Positions 28,238 to 37,037 of a stretch of DNA of 64,000 nt are shown here, piece by piece. A model generated the notes under the pieces. It saw nothing but the letters and a program-made list of their open reading frames with translations. It was not told the origin of the DNA and did no database searches. The position numbers were made by a program, and so were the translations under genes. Numbering within the stretch: position 1 is the stretch's first letter; each line of letters begins with the position of its first letter. Source of the DNA: Mesorhizobium sp. NFR06 (GTDB lineage Bacteria > Pseudomonadota > Alphaproteobacteria > Rhizobiales > Rhizobiaceae); NCBI RefSeq assembly GCF_900115245.1, contig NZ_FOVT01000001.1, forward strand, positions 310,001-374,000, in the 5' to 3' direction.

Positions 28238-29749
28238 GTGTCCTTTCTCGAATTCTCGAACATCACCAAGACCTATCCGGGCGTCAAAGCTTTGTCGGAC
28301 GTGTCGTTCGGCGTCGAAAAGGGCGCCGTGCACGGATTGATGGGCGAGAACGGCGCCGGCAAATCCACCTTGATCAAGATCCTCTCCGGCGACCAGCATG
28401 CCGATGAAGGCGAGATCCGCATCGACGGCGAGATCCAGGCCTATGCCTCGACGAGGAACGCCTTCGACAACGGCGTCATCGTCATCCATCAGGAATTGCA
28501 ATTGGTGCCTGAACTGACCGTCGCCGAGAATCTCAGCCTTGGCCGCTTTCCGGCCCGTACCGGCGTCATCGCCCGCCGCCGGATGCTCGACGATGTCGGC
28601 GCCAAGCTGAAATCGGCCGGCATCGACATCGACATGCGCCGCAAGGTCAAGACGCTCTCGATCGGCGAACGCCAGATGGTCGAGATCGCCAAGGCCGTGA
28701 TGCTCGACGCGCGCGTCATCGCGCTCGACGAGCCGACCTCGTCGCTGTCCTCGCGCGAAAGCGAGATCCTGTTCGCGCTGATTGGCCGGCTGCGCGGCGA
28801 AGGCAAGGTCATCATCTATGTCTCGCACCGCCTCGATGAGGTGTTCCGGCTCTGCGACAGCCTGACGGTGCTGCGCGATGGCAAGCTGGCCGCGCATCAC
28901 GCATCGCTGAAGGATGTCACGCGCGATCAGGTCGTGGCCGAAATGGTCGGCCGCGAGATTTCCGACATCTGGGGTTTTCGCACGCGACAGACAGGCGATG
29001 TCAGGCTGAAGGTCGACAAGCTTAGCGGCGCAAGGCTGCGGACGCCGGCAAGCTTCGAGGCCCGCGCCGGCGAGATTGTCGGCTTCTTCGGCCTCATCGG
29101 CGCCGGACGCTCGGAGTTGATGCGGCTGGTCTTCGGCGCCGACCCGCGCTCGGGCGGGATGATCGCCGTCGACGGCAAGACGGTTGCCGCGGCAAGTCCG
29201 CATGAGGCGATCCGGGCCGGCATCGTGCTGTGCTCGGAAGACCGCAAGCATGATGGCATCATCCAGGGCCGCTCGATCGAGGAGAACATCAACATCTCGT
29301 CGCGGCGCCATCACACGCGCTTCGGCGTCCTGAACCGCGCCAGCGAGATCGCCACGGCCGAAAGCTTCATCAGGAAGCTCAAGGTGCGCACGCCCTCGCG
29401 CAGGCAGGACATCGTCAATCTGTCCGGCGGCAACCAGCAGAAAGTCATCCTTGGCCGCTGGCTGTCGGAGCAGGGCATACGCGTGCTGGTCGTCGACGAG
29501 CCGACGCGCGGCATCGATGTCGGCGCCAAGTCGGAAATCTACGAACTGCTCTACCAGCTCGCCGAGGACGGCATGGCGATCGTCGTCGTCTCCTCCGAAC
29601 TGCCGGAAGTGATGGGCATCTGCGACCGCATCCTGGTGATGTGCGGCGGGCGCATCAGCGCCGAGCTCACGCGCGACCAGTTCGCCGAAAAGGTGATCCT
29701 GGCCGCGGCCCTTCCCGACAAGAAAACCCCCGACGCGATCGCATCCTGA
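28238..29749 (+). CDS. sugar ABC transporter ATP-binding protein (AraG/RbsA type, two ABC domains)
   Basis: 503 residues from GTG 28238 (VSFLEFSNITKTYPGVKAL); an upstream ATG at 28196 would lie in the terminator stem region. The first ABC domain has Walker A GENGAGKST and the variant signature LSIGERQMVEIAKA. The second has the degenerate P-loop GLIGAGRSELMR typical of this class and LSGGNQQKVILGRWL with Walker B VLVVDEPTRGIDVG. The tandem fused ATPase powers importers of the AraFGH type. The next gene encodes the membrane subunit. Confidence 0.95.
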   Translation: MSFLEFSNITKTYPGVKALSDVSFGVEKGAVHGLMGENGAGKSTLIKILSGDQHADEGEIRIDGEIQAYASTRNAFDNGVIVIHQELQLVPELTVAENLSLGRFPARTGVIARRRMLDDVGAKLKSAGIDIDMRRKVKTLSIGERQMVEIAKAVMLDARVIALDEPTSSLSSRESEILFALIGRLRGEGKVIIYVSHRLDEVFRLCDSLTVLRDGKLAAHHASLKDVTRDQVVAEMVGREISDIWGFRTRQTGDVRLKVDKLSGARLRTPASFEARAGEIVGFFGLIGAGRSELMRLVFGADPRSGGMIAVDGKTVAAASPHEAIRAGIVLCSEDRKHDGIIQGRSIEENINISSRRHHTRFGVLNRASEIATAESFIRKLKVRTPSRRQDIVNLSGGNQQKVILGRWLSEQGIRVLVVDEPTRGIDVGAKSEIYELLYQLAEDGMAIVVVSSELPEVMGICDRILVMCGGRISAELTRDQFAEKVILAAALPDKKTPDAIAS

Positions 29750-29758
29750 GGACAGCCG

Positions 29759-30709
29759 ATGACCGACCCGTTGAAAAAGATACTGCTCGGCGAGCAGGGC
29801 CTCGTCGTCATCTTCATCGCCGCCTTCGCGCTGGTGTCGCTGCTCGTGCCGAATTTCCTGACCGACCGCAACATGCTGGGCCTCCTGCAGTCCGTGGTCA
29901 CCGTCGGCATCGTCGCCTGCACCATGATGTTCTGCCTTGCCGCGCGTGACTTCGACCTGTCGGTCGGCTCGATCGTCGCCTTTGCCGGCATGGTCGCGGT
30001 GATGGCCTCGAACGCCACCGGCTCGATCCTGCTCGGCCTCATCGCCGCCGTCGCTTGCGGCGCGTTTGTCGGCTGGGTCAACGGCGTCGTCATCGCCAAA
30101 TTCCGTATCAATGCCTTGATCACCACCTTGGCCACCATGCAGATCGTGCGCGGCATGGCGCTGATCTCGTCGGACGGCCGCGCCGTCGGCATCAACAGCC
30201 CGGATTTCTACCAGCTCGCTTTGTCGAAGCTGCTCGGTATACCGACGCCGATCTGGGTGCTGGCGGTGCTCTTCGCCATTTTCGGCTTCGTGCTCAACAG
30301 CACCGTTTTCGGCAAGAACACGCTCGCCATCGGCGGCAATCCCGAGGCCTCGCGCCTTGCCGGCGTCAACGTCGACAGGACGCGCATCTGGATCTTCACG
30401 CTGCAAGGCGTGGTCTGCGGCATTGCCGGCATCCTGCTTGCCTCGCGCATCACCTCGGGCCAGCCCAACGCCGCGGTCGGGCTCGAGCTCTCGGTGATCT
30501 CGGCCTGCGTGCTCGGCGGCGTCTCGCTTGCCGGCGGCCGCGCGACGATGTCGGGCGTCATCGTCGGCGTGCTGATCATGGGCATCGCCGAGAACGCGAT
30601 GAACCTGCTCAACATCCCGGCCTTCTACCAGTACATCGTGCGCGGCGTGATTCTGCTGCTTGCCGTGCTGCTCGACAATCTGCGTTCGTCGGCATTGGGC
30701 CGGCGTTGA
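29759..30709 (+). CDS. sugar ABC transporter permease (AraH/RbsC type)
   Basis: 316 residues and about nine or ten membrane helices. Family signatures: MFCLAARDFDLSVGSIVAFAG, VNGVVIAKFRINALITTLATMQIVRG, AIGGNPEASRLAGVNVDR and LGGVSLAGGRATMSGVIVG. It is the transmembrane partner of the preceding ATPase. The gene begins nine bases after the ATPase stop. Confidence 0.95.
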   Translation: MTDPLKKILLGEQGLVVIFIAAFALVSLLVPNFLTDRNMLGLLQSVVTVGIVACTMMFCLAARDFDLSVGSIVAFAGMVAVMASNATGSILLGLIAAVACGAFVGWVNGVVIAKFRINALITTLATMQIVRGMALISSDGRAVGINSPDFYQLALSKLLGIPTPIWVLAVLFAIFGFVLNSTVFGKNTLAIGGNPEASRLAGVNVDRTRIWIFTLQGVVCGIAGILLASRITSGQPNAAVGLELSVISACVLGGVSLAGGRATMSGVIVGVLIMGIAENAMNLLNIPAFYQYIVRGVILLLAVLLDNLRSSALGRR

Positions 30710-30811
30710 GCCGGTATGTCGATATCGACCCGATGGGGCTGAAGATACTCGCCCCCGGCCGAACTCGCACGGCCGGGATCGCCATGGCTGTCTTCGACTG
30801 GAGTGACGACG

Positions 30812-31591
30812 ATGAGTGAGCGCCTTTCAGGCAAATCCATCTTTCTCACCGGTGCTGCCCAGGGCATCGGCCTCGCGATCGCCGAAGCCTGCCTCGCCGA
30901 AGGCGCCAACCTGTTCATGATCGATCGCGATGGCGGGCTTTTGGACCGAGCCGCCTCGGGGCTGTCTGCGTCAGACGGTCGTCTCGGACATTGCGAGGCC
31001 GACATAACCGATGCTTCGGCAATCACGTCGGCGGTCGGTCGCGCGGCGCAGGAAATCGGTCCGGTCAATGCGCTGATCAACAATGCGGGGATGAATGTAT
31101 TCTCGACGCCCCTCGACGCGACCGAAGTGGAATGGAACCGCAATTTCGACGTCAACGTCAAAGGCGCGTGGAATTGCTGCAAGGCGGTCCTGCCGGGCAT
31201 GCTTGCAAGCGGCGGCGGGGCGATCCTCAACATCGCCTCCACGCATAGCTTCACCATCATCCCGCATACCTTTCCCTATCCCGTCGCCAAGCACGCGCTG
31301 CTCGGCCTGACCAGATCGCTGGCGCTTGAATATGCCGGACAGGGCGTGCGCGTGAATGCGCTGGCGCCAGGCTATGTCGAGACGCAGAAGGCCCTCGACT
31401 ACTGGAAGAGTTTTCCGGACCCGGTTGCGGCGCGGGCCAACACCATGGCGCTGCATCCCGGTGGACGCATCGCCTCGGCGCGCGAGATCGCGCTCGCCGC
31501 GGTGTTCATGATTTCCGACGAGTGCCCGTCCATGAATGCGGCCTGCCTCGTCGTCGATGGCGGGCTGAGCCAGCTTCAGCATCCCGCCTGA
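30812..31591 (+). CDS. SDR family oxidoreductase, probable sugar dehydrogenase
   Basis: 259 residues from ATG 30812, which has GGAG eight bases upstream; GTG 30803 is in frame but less well placed. Motifs are TGAAQGIG, NNAGMN, ASTHS with the catalytic Ser region, and YPVAK (Tyr/Lys). Downstream of an arabinose/galactose-type importer and near dgoD it may oxidise the imported aldose to its lactone, or a later keto acid. The 102-base gap to the permease gene holds a small GC-rich hairpin (GGCCG ... CGGCC). Confidence 0.87.
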   Translation: MSERLSGKSIFLTGAAQGIGLAIAEACLAEGANLFMIDRDGGLLDRAASGLSASDGRLGHCEADITDASAITSAVGRAAQEIGPVNALINNAGMNVFSTPLDATEVEWNRNFDVNVKGAWNCCKAVLPGMLASGGGAILNIASTHSFTIIPHTFPYPVAKHALLGLTRSLALEYAGQGVRVNALAPGYVETQKALDYWKSFPDPVAARANTMALHPGGRIASAREIALAAVFMISDECPSMNAACLVVDGGLSQLQHPA

Positions 31592-31635
31592 ACATCGCCG
31601 AGGACACGGCCCCGACGAACTTGCACGCGTTCAAT

Positions 31636-31675
31636 ATTCACACGCTAGGATCGGGATTCACACGCTAGGATCGGG
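31636..31675. repeat. perfect 20-base tandem duplication
   Basis: A 20-base unit (beginning ATTCACACGCTAGG) occurs twice head to tail at 31636-31655 and 31656-31675, in the gap between the convergent SDR and GlxA-type genes. It could be replication slippage; no function is evident. Confidence 0.8.
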
Positions 31676-31709
31676 CGGTCCGCGACCGGGGTCGCGCCTG
31701 GCCCGTCGA

Positions 31710-32657
31710 TCAGAAACGCTCGCGATAGTCGCGCGGGTTGGTACCGAGGACGCGCAGAAAGCCACGCCGCATCGTTTCCTCTGAACCGAAGCCGCAGCGC
31801 CGGGCCGTTTGGCGGACCGTCTGTCCTCGCTCCAGCATCCGTCGCGCCGCTTCGATCCGGATCTCCTCGATGGCGCGGGCGGGTGTGCGTCCCGTTGCCT
31901 GCTGGTAGTGCCGCGAGAAACTGCGCAGGCTCATATTGGCGTGGTCGGCCAGCTGCGCCAGCGAAAGGTCGCCGTCCAGATTGTCGAGAATCCAGCCATG
32001 CAGTCGGTCGAAGCGTCCGTCGCCTTCCTGCAGCTTGAGGGTTTGGCTGAATTGTGCCTGGCCGCCGGGACGTTTCAGGAAGACGACCAACTCGCGCGCC
32101 ACGGCGAGCGCCATGCGCCGGCCAAGGTCGGCCTCGACGAAGGAAAGCGCAAGGTCGATGCCCGCCGTCACGCCTGCGGACGTCCAGACATTGCCGTCGC
32201 GAATGAAGATCGGGTCTGGTTCGAGCCGGACCGCCGGAAAGCGCCGGGCGAATTCCGCGCAGCGACCCCAATGGGTAACCGCGCGACGGCCGTCGAGCAG
32301 GCCTGCCTCCGCCAGCAGCATGGCGCCGCTGCAGACGGAAGCCGTTCGCACGGCATCCCGCGAGCGGCCGGCGACCCAATCGATCAGCTCTGGATCCTCG
32401 CAGGCGGCATTGACGCCCCATCCGCCAGGCACGATCAGCGTGTCGATATCGAGCCCGTGCGCAGGCAGCGCCGTGGTCTCCAGCACCAGACCGGCCGACG
32501 TCTTTATCCGCGGGGAGCCGGCGACGACGACGAGCTCGTATACGGCAGGCTCACCGGCCTGCGTCCTGAAGTCATTAGCGCTGGCGAAAACCTGAAGCGG
32601 TCCGCTGACGTCGAGGAGTTGGACGTCAGGATAGGCTAGAATTTCAATACGGCGCAT
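31710..32657 (-). CDS. GlxA family transcriptional regulator (DJ-1/PfpI + AraC domains)
   Basis: 315 residues from ATG 32657 (MRRIEILAYPDVQLLDVSGPL); the frame is open to 32702. The N-terminal DJ-1/PfpI-like domain has VPGGWGVNAA and ASVCSGAMLLAEAGLLDGRRAVTHW. The C-terminal AraC DNA-binding domain carries two helix-turn-helices (LSLAQLADHANMSLRSFSRHYQQATG and QTARRCGFGSEETMRRGFLRVLG). It is divergent from a DJ-1/PfpI enzyme gene, the usual arrangement for a regulator and its target. Effector unknown. Confidence 0.93.
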   Translation of the reverse strand: MRRIEILAYPDVQLLDVSGPLQVFASANDFRTQAGEPAVYELVVVAGSPRIKTSAGLVLETTALPAHGLDIDTLIVPGGWGVNAACEDPELIDWVAGRSRDAVRTASVCSGAMLLAEAGLLDGRRAVTHWGRCAEFARRFPAVRLEPDPIFIRDGNVWTSAGVTAGIDLALSFVEADLGRRMALAVARELVVFLKRPGGQAQFSQTLKLQEGDGRFDRLHGWILDNLDGDLSLAQLADHANMSLRSFSRHYQQATGRTPARAIEEIRIEAARRMLERGQTVRQTARRCGFGSEETMRRGFLRVLGTNPRDYRERF

Positions 32658-32742
32658 AGTTTGGCCTGAAACGAGGGGTGATTGGCGATCGTGCCAAAGC
32701 ATGATGCCTTAGGTTGCCCGGAGTCAACCTGTGGAGATTTCC

Positions 32743-33450
32743 ATGACCCTTCGTTTCGGCATCCTCGTGTTCCCCAACGTCCAGCAGCTCGACCTCACCG
32801 GCCCCTATGAAGTCCTGGCAACCGCCAAGGGCGCCGAGGTGGAATTGATCTGGAAGGACCGTAATCCGGTGATGTCGTCGACGCGTCTTTCCCTCACACC
32901 GACGGCGACCTTCGACGATTGCCCACCTCTCGACGTGCTGTGCATCCCAGGCGGAGGCGGCGTCAACGCGCTGTTGGAAGACCAGGCTGTCCTCGATTTC
33001 GTGCGGCAGCGTGCGGCGCAGGCACGCTACATCACCTCGGTGTGCAGCGGCGCCCTGGTGCTCGGCGCGGCCGGCCTGCTCGAGGGCAAGCGGGCGACCA
33101 CGCACTGGTATGCCCATGATTTCCTTGAAGAGTTCGGGGCTGTGCCCGTCGATGCGCGGATCGTCGAGGACGGCAAGCTGATCACCGCGGGCGGTGTCAC
33201 CTCGGGGATCGATTTCGGTCTGGCACTGGTCGCAAGGCTCCTCGGCCAGGCCGAAGCGGAAACCGTGCAGCTCGCGCTCGAATATGCTCCGGCTCCTCCC
33301 TTCCGCTCGGGCACGCCCGCCGAGGCTTCTTCGGCTGTGCTGGCGGAGGCAAAGGAGCGGCTCGCGGCTTCGCGGCGGGTTCGCGAGGAAATGTTTGCTC
33401 GCTGGCGCAAGGCTCGCGCGGCCTCCGGCCCGGCCCGTATCCAGGCCTGA
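32743..33450 (+). CDS. DJ-1/PfpI family protein, isonitrile hydratase-like
   Basis: 235 residues from ATG 32743, with GGAG nine bases upstream. The N-terminus FGILVFPNVQQLDLTGPYEVLA closely resembles bacterial isonitrile hydratases. The nucleophile-elbow Cys is in ITSVCSGALVLGAAGLLEGKRATTHW. Isonitrile hydratase converts isonitriles to N-substituted formamides; whether this protein does so is unproven. It is probably controlled by the divergent GlxA-type regulator. The C-terminal 50 residues are helical and charged. Confidence 0.87.
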   Translation: MTLRFGILVFPNVQQLDLTGPYEVLATAKGAEVELIWKDRNPVMSSTRLSLTPTATFDDCPPLDVLCIPGGGGVNALLEDQAVLDFVRQRAAQARYITSVCSGALVLGAAGLLEGKRATTHWYAHDFLEEFGAVPVDARIVEDGKLITAGGVTSGIDFGLALVARLLGQAEAETVQLALEYAPAPPFRSGTPAEASSAVLAEAKERLAASRRVREEMFARWRKARAASGPARIQA

Positions 33451-33536
33451 AGCCACAGGGCCGAATGGCGCCTATCCGCGCCATTCGGTCCGGCCTCGTT
33501 TCGACGGTTGACACGTCTCGCCGGCTGTGCAGAAAT

Positions 33537-33555
33537 TGGTTGGACCATTGAACCA
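33537..33555. promoter_or_regulatory. candidate FadR-type operator
   Basis: TGGTT and AACCA arms (33537-33541, 33551-33555) flank a 9-base centre containing GGACC. It resembles the TGGT-N-ACCA operators of FadR/GntR regulators. It is 18 bases before the GntR gene start, so autoregulation is likely. A TTGACA hexamer is at 33508-33513. Confidence 0.5.
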
Positions 33556-33572
33556 CTTTAGGCTCAGCCGGC

Positions 33573-34304
33573 TTGACCGATTTCTTGCCCCCCATCCAGA
33601 CGACGGCCCGCGACGACGCGGTGCTGAAGGCGTTGGTGGGGTTCGTCAGGCAGGAGGCATTGGGTCCCGGCGAGAAGCTGCCGACAGAACGGATCCTGGC
33701 CGAGCGCCTCAAGGTCAGCCGCAACACGGTGCGCGAAGCGCTGACGCGATGGGAAGGGTTGGGCCTCGTCGAGCGGCGTCAGGGCTCAGGCACTTATCTC
33801 AAGGCGGCAGTCTCTCCCGACATGCTGCACATGCCGCTGACATTGGCCGGCGGCAATGATTTCAGCGGCCTGATGCGCACGCTGGAAATTCGCCGCGCCC
33901 TCGAAGCCGAGGCGGCGGCACTGTGCGCCGTCCGCGCCGGCAAGGCCGAGATCGCCGAGATCGAGCGCAAGCTCGACATCATGGAGGAAGCCTTCCGGAC
34001 CCGCGCCGGCATGTCCTCGGAAGAGGATTGGGAGTTCCATCAGGCGGTCTATCGCGCCTCGGGCAATCCGCTGTTCGAGCAGATCATTTCGGCCATGCAC
34101 GAACTGTTCCATCGCTTCTGGGAACATCCGCTCGGCGTGCGCGACTTCGGCCATGCCAGCTTTCCCTATCACCGCACCATCTTCGACCGTATTGCCGCGC
34201 ACGATCCCGACGGCGCTCGCGCCGAGGCGCTGAAGCTCATCGCCACCGTCGAGAACGATCTGAAGCGCGGCGCCGCCAACCTCAAAATGTCGGACCGCAA
34301 ATGA
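33573..34304 (+). CDS. FadR/GntR family transcriptional regulator
   Basis: 243 residues. The start is probably TTG 33573 (LTDFLPPIQTTARDD), as no ATG or GTG fits; no strong ribosome-binding site is visible. The winged helix is clear (ALGPGEKLPTERILAERLKVSRNTVREALTRWEGLGLVERRQGSGTYL), followed by an FCD domain with EDWEFHQAVYRASGNPLF. Its stop overlaps the ATG of the PLP enzyme gene (ATGA), so it is the first gene of the 33573-39880 operon and likely its own regulator. Confidence 0.88.
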   Translation: MTDFLPPIQTTARDDAVLKALVGFVRQEALGPGEKLPTERILAERLKVSRNTVREALTRWEGLGLVERRQGSGTYLKAAVSPDMLHMPLTLAGGNDFSGLMRTLEIRRALEAEAAALCAVRAGKAEIAEIERKLDIMEEAFRTRAGMSSEEDWEFHQAVYRASGNPLFEQIISAMHELFHRFWEHPLGVRDFGHASFPYHRTIFDRIAAHDPDGARAEALKLIATVENDLKRGAANLKMSDRK

Positions 34305-35503
34305 ACGAGCAGCCCAGCACTTTCGATCCGGCCGCCCTGGCCAGCGACTATCTCGGCGAGGCGGCGACGCTGCTTGCCCACGACGATCCGTTTCCCGGCG
34401 GCGCGGTGGTGCCGCCGATCTACCAGACCTCGCTGTTCACATTCGACAGCTATGCCGACATGGCTGACACCTTTGCCGGCCGGCGAAAGCAGCCGATCTA
34501 TTCGCGTGGCGACAATCCGACGGTGATGGAGTTCGAGGCCCGCGTGGCGGCGTTGGAAGGTGCTGAGGCCGCGCGCGGCTTCTCCAGCGGCATGGCGGCG
34601 ATCAGCGCCACCGTGCTTGCCTTTGTCGGCGCCGGCGAGCGCATCCTCGCCGTGCGCAACTGCTATGGCGACGCCTACCGGCTGTTCGAGCGGCTGTTCC
34701 CGCGCCTCAACATCAAGGTCGACTATGTCGACGGTTCCGATCCGGACGCGGTTGCCGCCGCACTTCCCGGCGCCAAGCTGCTTTATCTCGAAAGCCCGAC
34801 CTCAATGATGTTCGAGCTGCAGGACCTGGAGCACCTGACGCGGCTGGCGAAGGAACAGGGCATCGTCACCACCATCGACAATTCCTGGGCCACTCCCGTC
34901 TTCCAGAAGCCGATTACACATGGCGTCGATCTGGTGCTGCATTCGGCCTCGAAATATCTCGGCGGTCACAGCGACACCGTCGCCGGCGTGGTGGCGGGGT
35001 CGGCCGCCCATATCAAGCACATCAACGAGCAGACCTATTCGCAGCTTGGCGCCAAGCTGTCGCCCTTCGAAGGCTGGCTGCTGCTGCGCGGCCTGCGCAC
35101 CTTGCCGCTGCGCCTGCCGCATCACATGAAGAGCGGGCTCACGATTGCCGAGCGGTTGAAGGCGCATGGCAAGGTCGAGCGGGTCAATCACCCTGCCTAT
35201 TCCAATCACCCCGGCAAGAAGACGCTTGCCGGCTATGCCGGGCTGTTCTCCTTCGAGGTCACCGAGGATGTCGACATCCCGGCCTTCGTCGATGCGCTGA
35301 AGTTCTTCCGCATCGGCGTCAGCTGGGGCGGCCATGAAAGCCTGGTCGTGCCGGCGAAAGCTTCGCTCGAGCAGACGCCGGGCATCAATTCGATGGCGCG
35401 CTTCGGCGTCAGCCCCCGAACCATCCGCTTCAATGTCGGATTGGAAAATGTCGAGGATCTCTGGGCCGACATCGCCCAGGCCTTCGACAAGTCAAAAAAA
35501 TAA
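34301..35503 (+). CDS. PLP-dependent Cys/Met metabolism enzyme (cystathionine gamma-synthase/lyase family)
   Basis: 400 residues from ATG 34301, fixed by the ATGA overlap. The fold-type I segments are PPIYQTSLFTFDS, YSRGDNPTVMEFEARVAALEGAEAARGFSSGMAAISA, the LYLESPTSMMFELQDL substrate loop and TTIDNSWATPVFQKP with the PLP-binding Asp. The Schiff-base Lys is in VLHSASKYLGGHSD. The family includes C-S lyases, gamma-synthases and methionine gamma-lyases, and the sequence alone does not decide. It is unusual to find it coupled to a GntR regulator and a sugar-type ABC importer. Confidence 0.92.
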   Translation: MNEQPSTFDPAALASDYLGEAATLLAHDDPFPGGAVVPPIYQTSLFTFDSYADMADTFAGRRKQPIYSRGDNPTVMEFEARVAALEGAEAARGFSSGMAAISATVLAFVGAGERILAVRNCYGDAYRLFERLFPRLNIKVDYVDGSDPDAVAAALPGAKLLYLESPTSMMFELQDLEHLTRLAKEQGIVTTIDNSWATPVFQKPITHGVDLVLHSASKYLGGHSDTVAGVVAGSAAHIKHINEQTYSQLGAKLSPFEGWLLLRGLRTLPLRLPHHMKSGLTIAERLKAHGKVERVNHPAYSNHPGKKTLAGYAGLFSFEVTEDVDIPAFVDALKFFRIGVSWGGHESLVVPAKASLEQTPGINSMARFGVSPRTIRFNVGLENVEDLWADIAQAFDKSKK

Positions 35504-35529
35504 GTCGTCCAAAAATGGGAGTCCTGAAG

Positions 35530-36807
35530 ATGAAAAGACTGTCCGTCATGCTTGCCGCCACAGCCGGCCTGGCGATTTCCGCCAGCAGCGCGCTGGCCGA
35601 CACCACCATCAAGCTGGTCGAGGTCATCACCAGCCCGCCGCGCACCGAATTCCTGAAGAAGCAGATCGCCGAATTCGAGAGCGCCAACCCGGGCATCAAG
35701 GTCGAGGTGGTCTCGCTGCCCTGGGGCCAGGCCTTCGAAAAGTTCCTCACCATGGTGCAGGCCGGCGACACGCCCGATGTCGTCGAAATGCCGGAACGCT
35801 GGATGGGCCTCTATGCCAACAATGGCCAGCTCGAGGATCTTGGTCCCTTCATGGCCCAGTGGGATGACGCCAAGACGCTGGGCGACCGCGCCAAGCAGTT
35901 CGGCTCGACCGTCAACAACACCCAGTTCATGATCCCCTACGGCTATTATGTGAACGCCCTGTTCTGGAACAAGAAGCTGTTCAAGCAGGCCGGCCTCGAT
36001 GGCCCGCCGGCGACGCTCGATGAATTCGTCGAGGATTCCAAGAAGATCTCGGCCATCCCCGGCAAATACGGCTACTGCCTGCGCGGCGGCCCCGGCGCCT
36101 TCAACGGCATGCACATGTTCATGAACATCGCCGACGGCAAGGGCGGCTATTTCACCGATGACGGCACCTCGACCATCAATGACGAAGGCTCGGTCAAGGG
36201 CCTGCAGATGCTTGCCGACATGTACAAGAACGGCCTGGCGCCGAAGGATGCCGTGAGCTGGGGCTTCAACGAGACGGTGACCGGCTTCTATTCCGGCACC
36301 TGCGCCATGCTCAACCAGGATCCCGATGCGCTGCTCGGCATCGCCGACAAGATGAGCGCCGACGATTTCGCCGTCGCGCCGCTGCCGGTTGGGCCGAGCG
36401 GCAAGTCCTATCCGACGCTGGGCTATGCCGGTTGGGCGATGTTCGCCAATTCGCAGCACAAGGACGAGACCTGGAAACTGATGGCGACGCTGCTGTCGCC
36501 CAAGGACAATCTGGAATGGGCCAAGGAAGTCGGCGTCATTCCGATCCACAACGGCGCCGACCAGGATGCCCACTTCAAGACCGAGCAGTTCAAGGGCTGG
36601 TTCACCGAGCTCAGCGACACCTCCAAATATGAAATGGTGACGCCGCCGACCCACCTCGAAAACCTCGGCAACTTCGTCGACCAGGTGGCGATCAAGAACT
36701 TCCAGGAAGTGCTGCTCGGCCAAAAGCCGGCCAAGCAGGTGGCCGACGAATGGGCCGCGTTCCTGACCAAGGAACAGAAGGACTGGCTGGCCAAGAACAA
36801 GAAGTGA
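35530..36807 (+). CDS. ABC transporter substrate-binding protein (family 1, sugar type)
   Basis: 425 residues from ATG 35530, preceded by GGGAG at eight bases; ATG 35515 is in frame but lies on that site. The Sec signal peptide MKRLSVMLAATAGLAISASSALA is cut near residue 23. The mature part shows FLKKQIAEFESANPGIKVEVVSLPWGQAFEKFLTMVQAGDTPDVVEMPERW and YGYYVNALFWNKKLFKQAGL, typical MalE/UgpB-type features. The ligand is unknown. It is the first transport gene downstream of the PLP enzyme. Confidence 0.93.
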   Translation: MKRLSVMLAATAGLAISASSALADTTIKLVEVITSPPRTEFLKKQIAEFESANPGIKVEVVSLPWGQAFEKFLTMVQAGDTPDVVEMPERWMGLYANNGQLEDLGPFMAQWDDAKTLGDRAKQFGSTVNNTQFMIPYGYYVNALFWNKKLFKQAGLDGPPATLDEFVEDSKKISAIPGKYGYCLRGGPGAFNGMHMFMNIADGKGGYFTDDGTSTINDEGSVKGLQMLADMYKNGLAPKDAVSWGFNETVTGFYSGTCAMLNQDPDALLGIADKMSADDFAVAPLPVGPSGKSYPTLGYAGWAMFANSQHKDETWKLMATLLSPKDNLEWAKEVGVIPIHNGADQDAHFKTEQFKGWFTELSDTSKYEMVTPPTHLENLGNFVDQVAIKNFQEVLLGQKPAKQVADEWAAFLTKEQKDWLAKNKK

Positions 36808-36817
36808 CGCCCTTCTT

Positions 36818-36988
36818 CCTTCTCCCCGTTCAAGGGGAGAAGGTGGCCCGATAGGGCCGGATGAGGGGCAGCGCCAGCATTTCGAGGTTCGCGCCGCCCC
36901 TCATCTGCCTGCCCTCCTTCGCAGCAACTGCGCCGCTGCTACGGAGGGTGAACCGGCATCTTCTCCCCGTATAGCGACGGGGAGAAGG
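36818..36988. repeat. intergenic palindromic repeat element
   Basis: The gap after the binding-protein gene starts and ends with related palindromes: CCTTCTCCCC/GGGGAGAAGG (36818-36843) and CTTCTCCCCGT/ACGGGGAGAAG (36960-36988). Between them GGATGAGGGGC and GCCCCTCATC form another inverted pair. This is a dispersed rhizobial element; in this place it may stabilise the binding-protein mRNA. No gene is seen in 36808-37037. Confidence 0.75.
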
Positions 36989-37037
36989 ACGCTGTCACTT
37001 ACGCCAGCACCCAACCTTCACCGTAGAGCCAAAACTT

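Noticed and set aside
28118..30406. 762-codon minus-strand frame opposite the araGH-type genes
   Set aside because: Antisense shadow caused by high GC third positions; plus-strand ABC genes have all motifs.
33923..34300. N-terminal extension of the PLP enzyme frame
   Set aside because: It overlaps the GntR gene in another frame and is Arg-rich; the ATGA overlap at 34301 gives a normal 400-residue enzyme.
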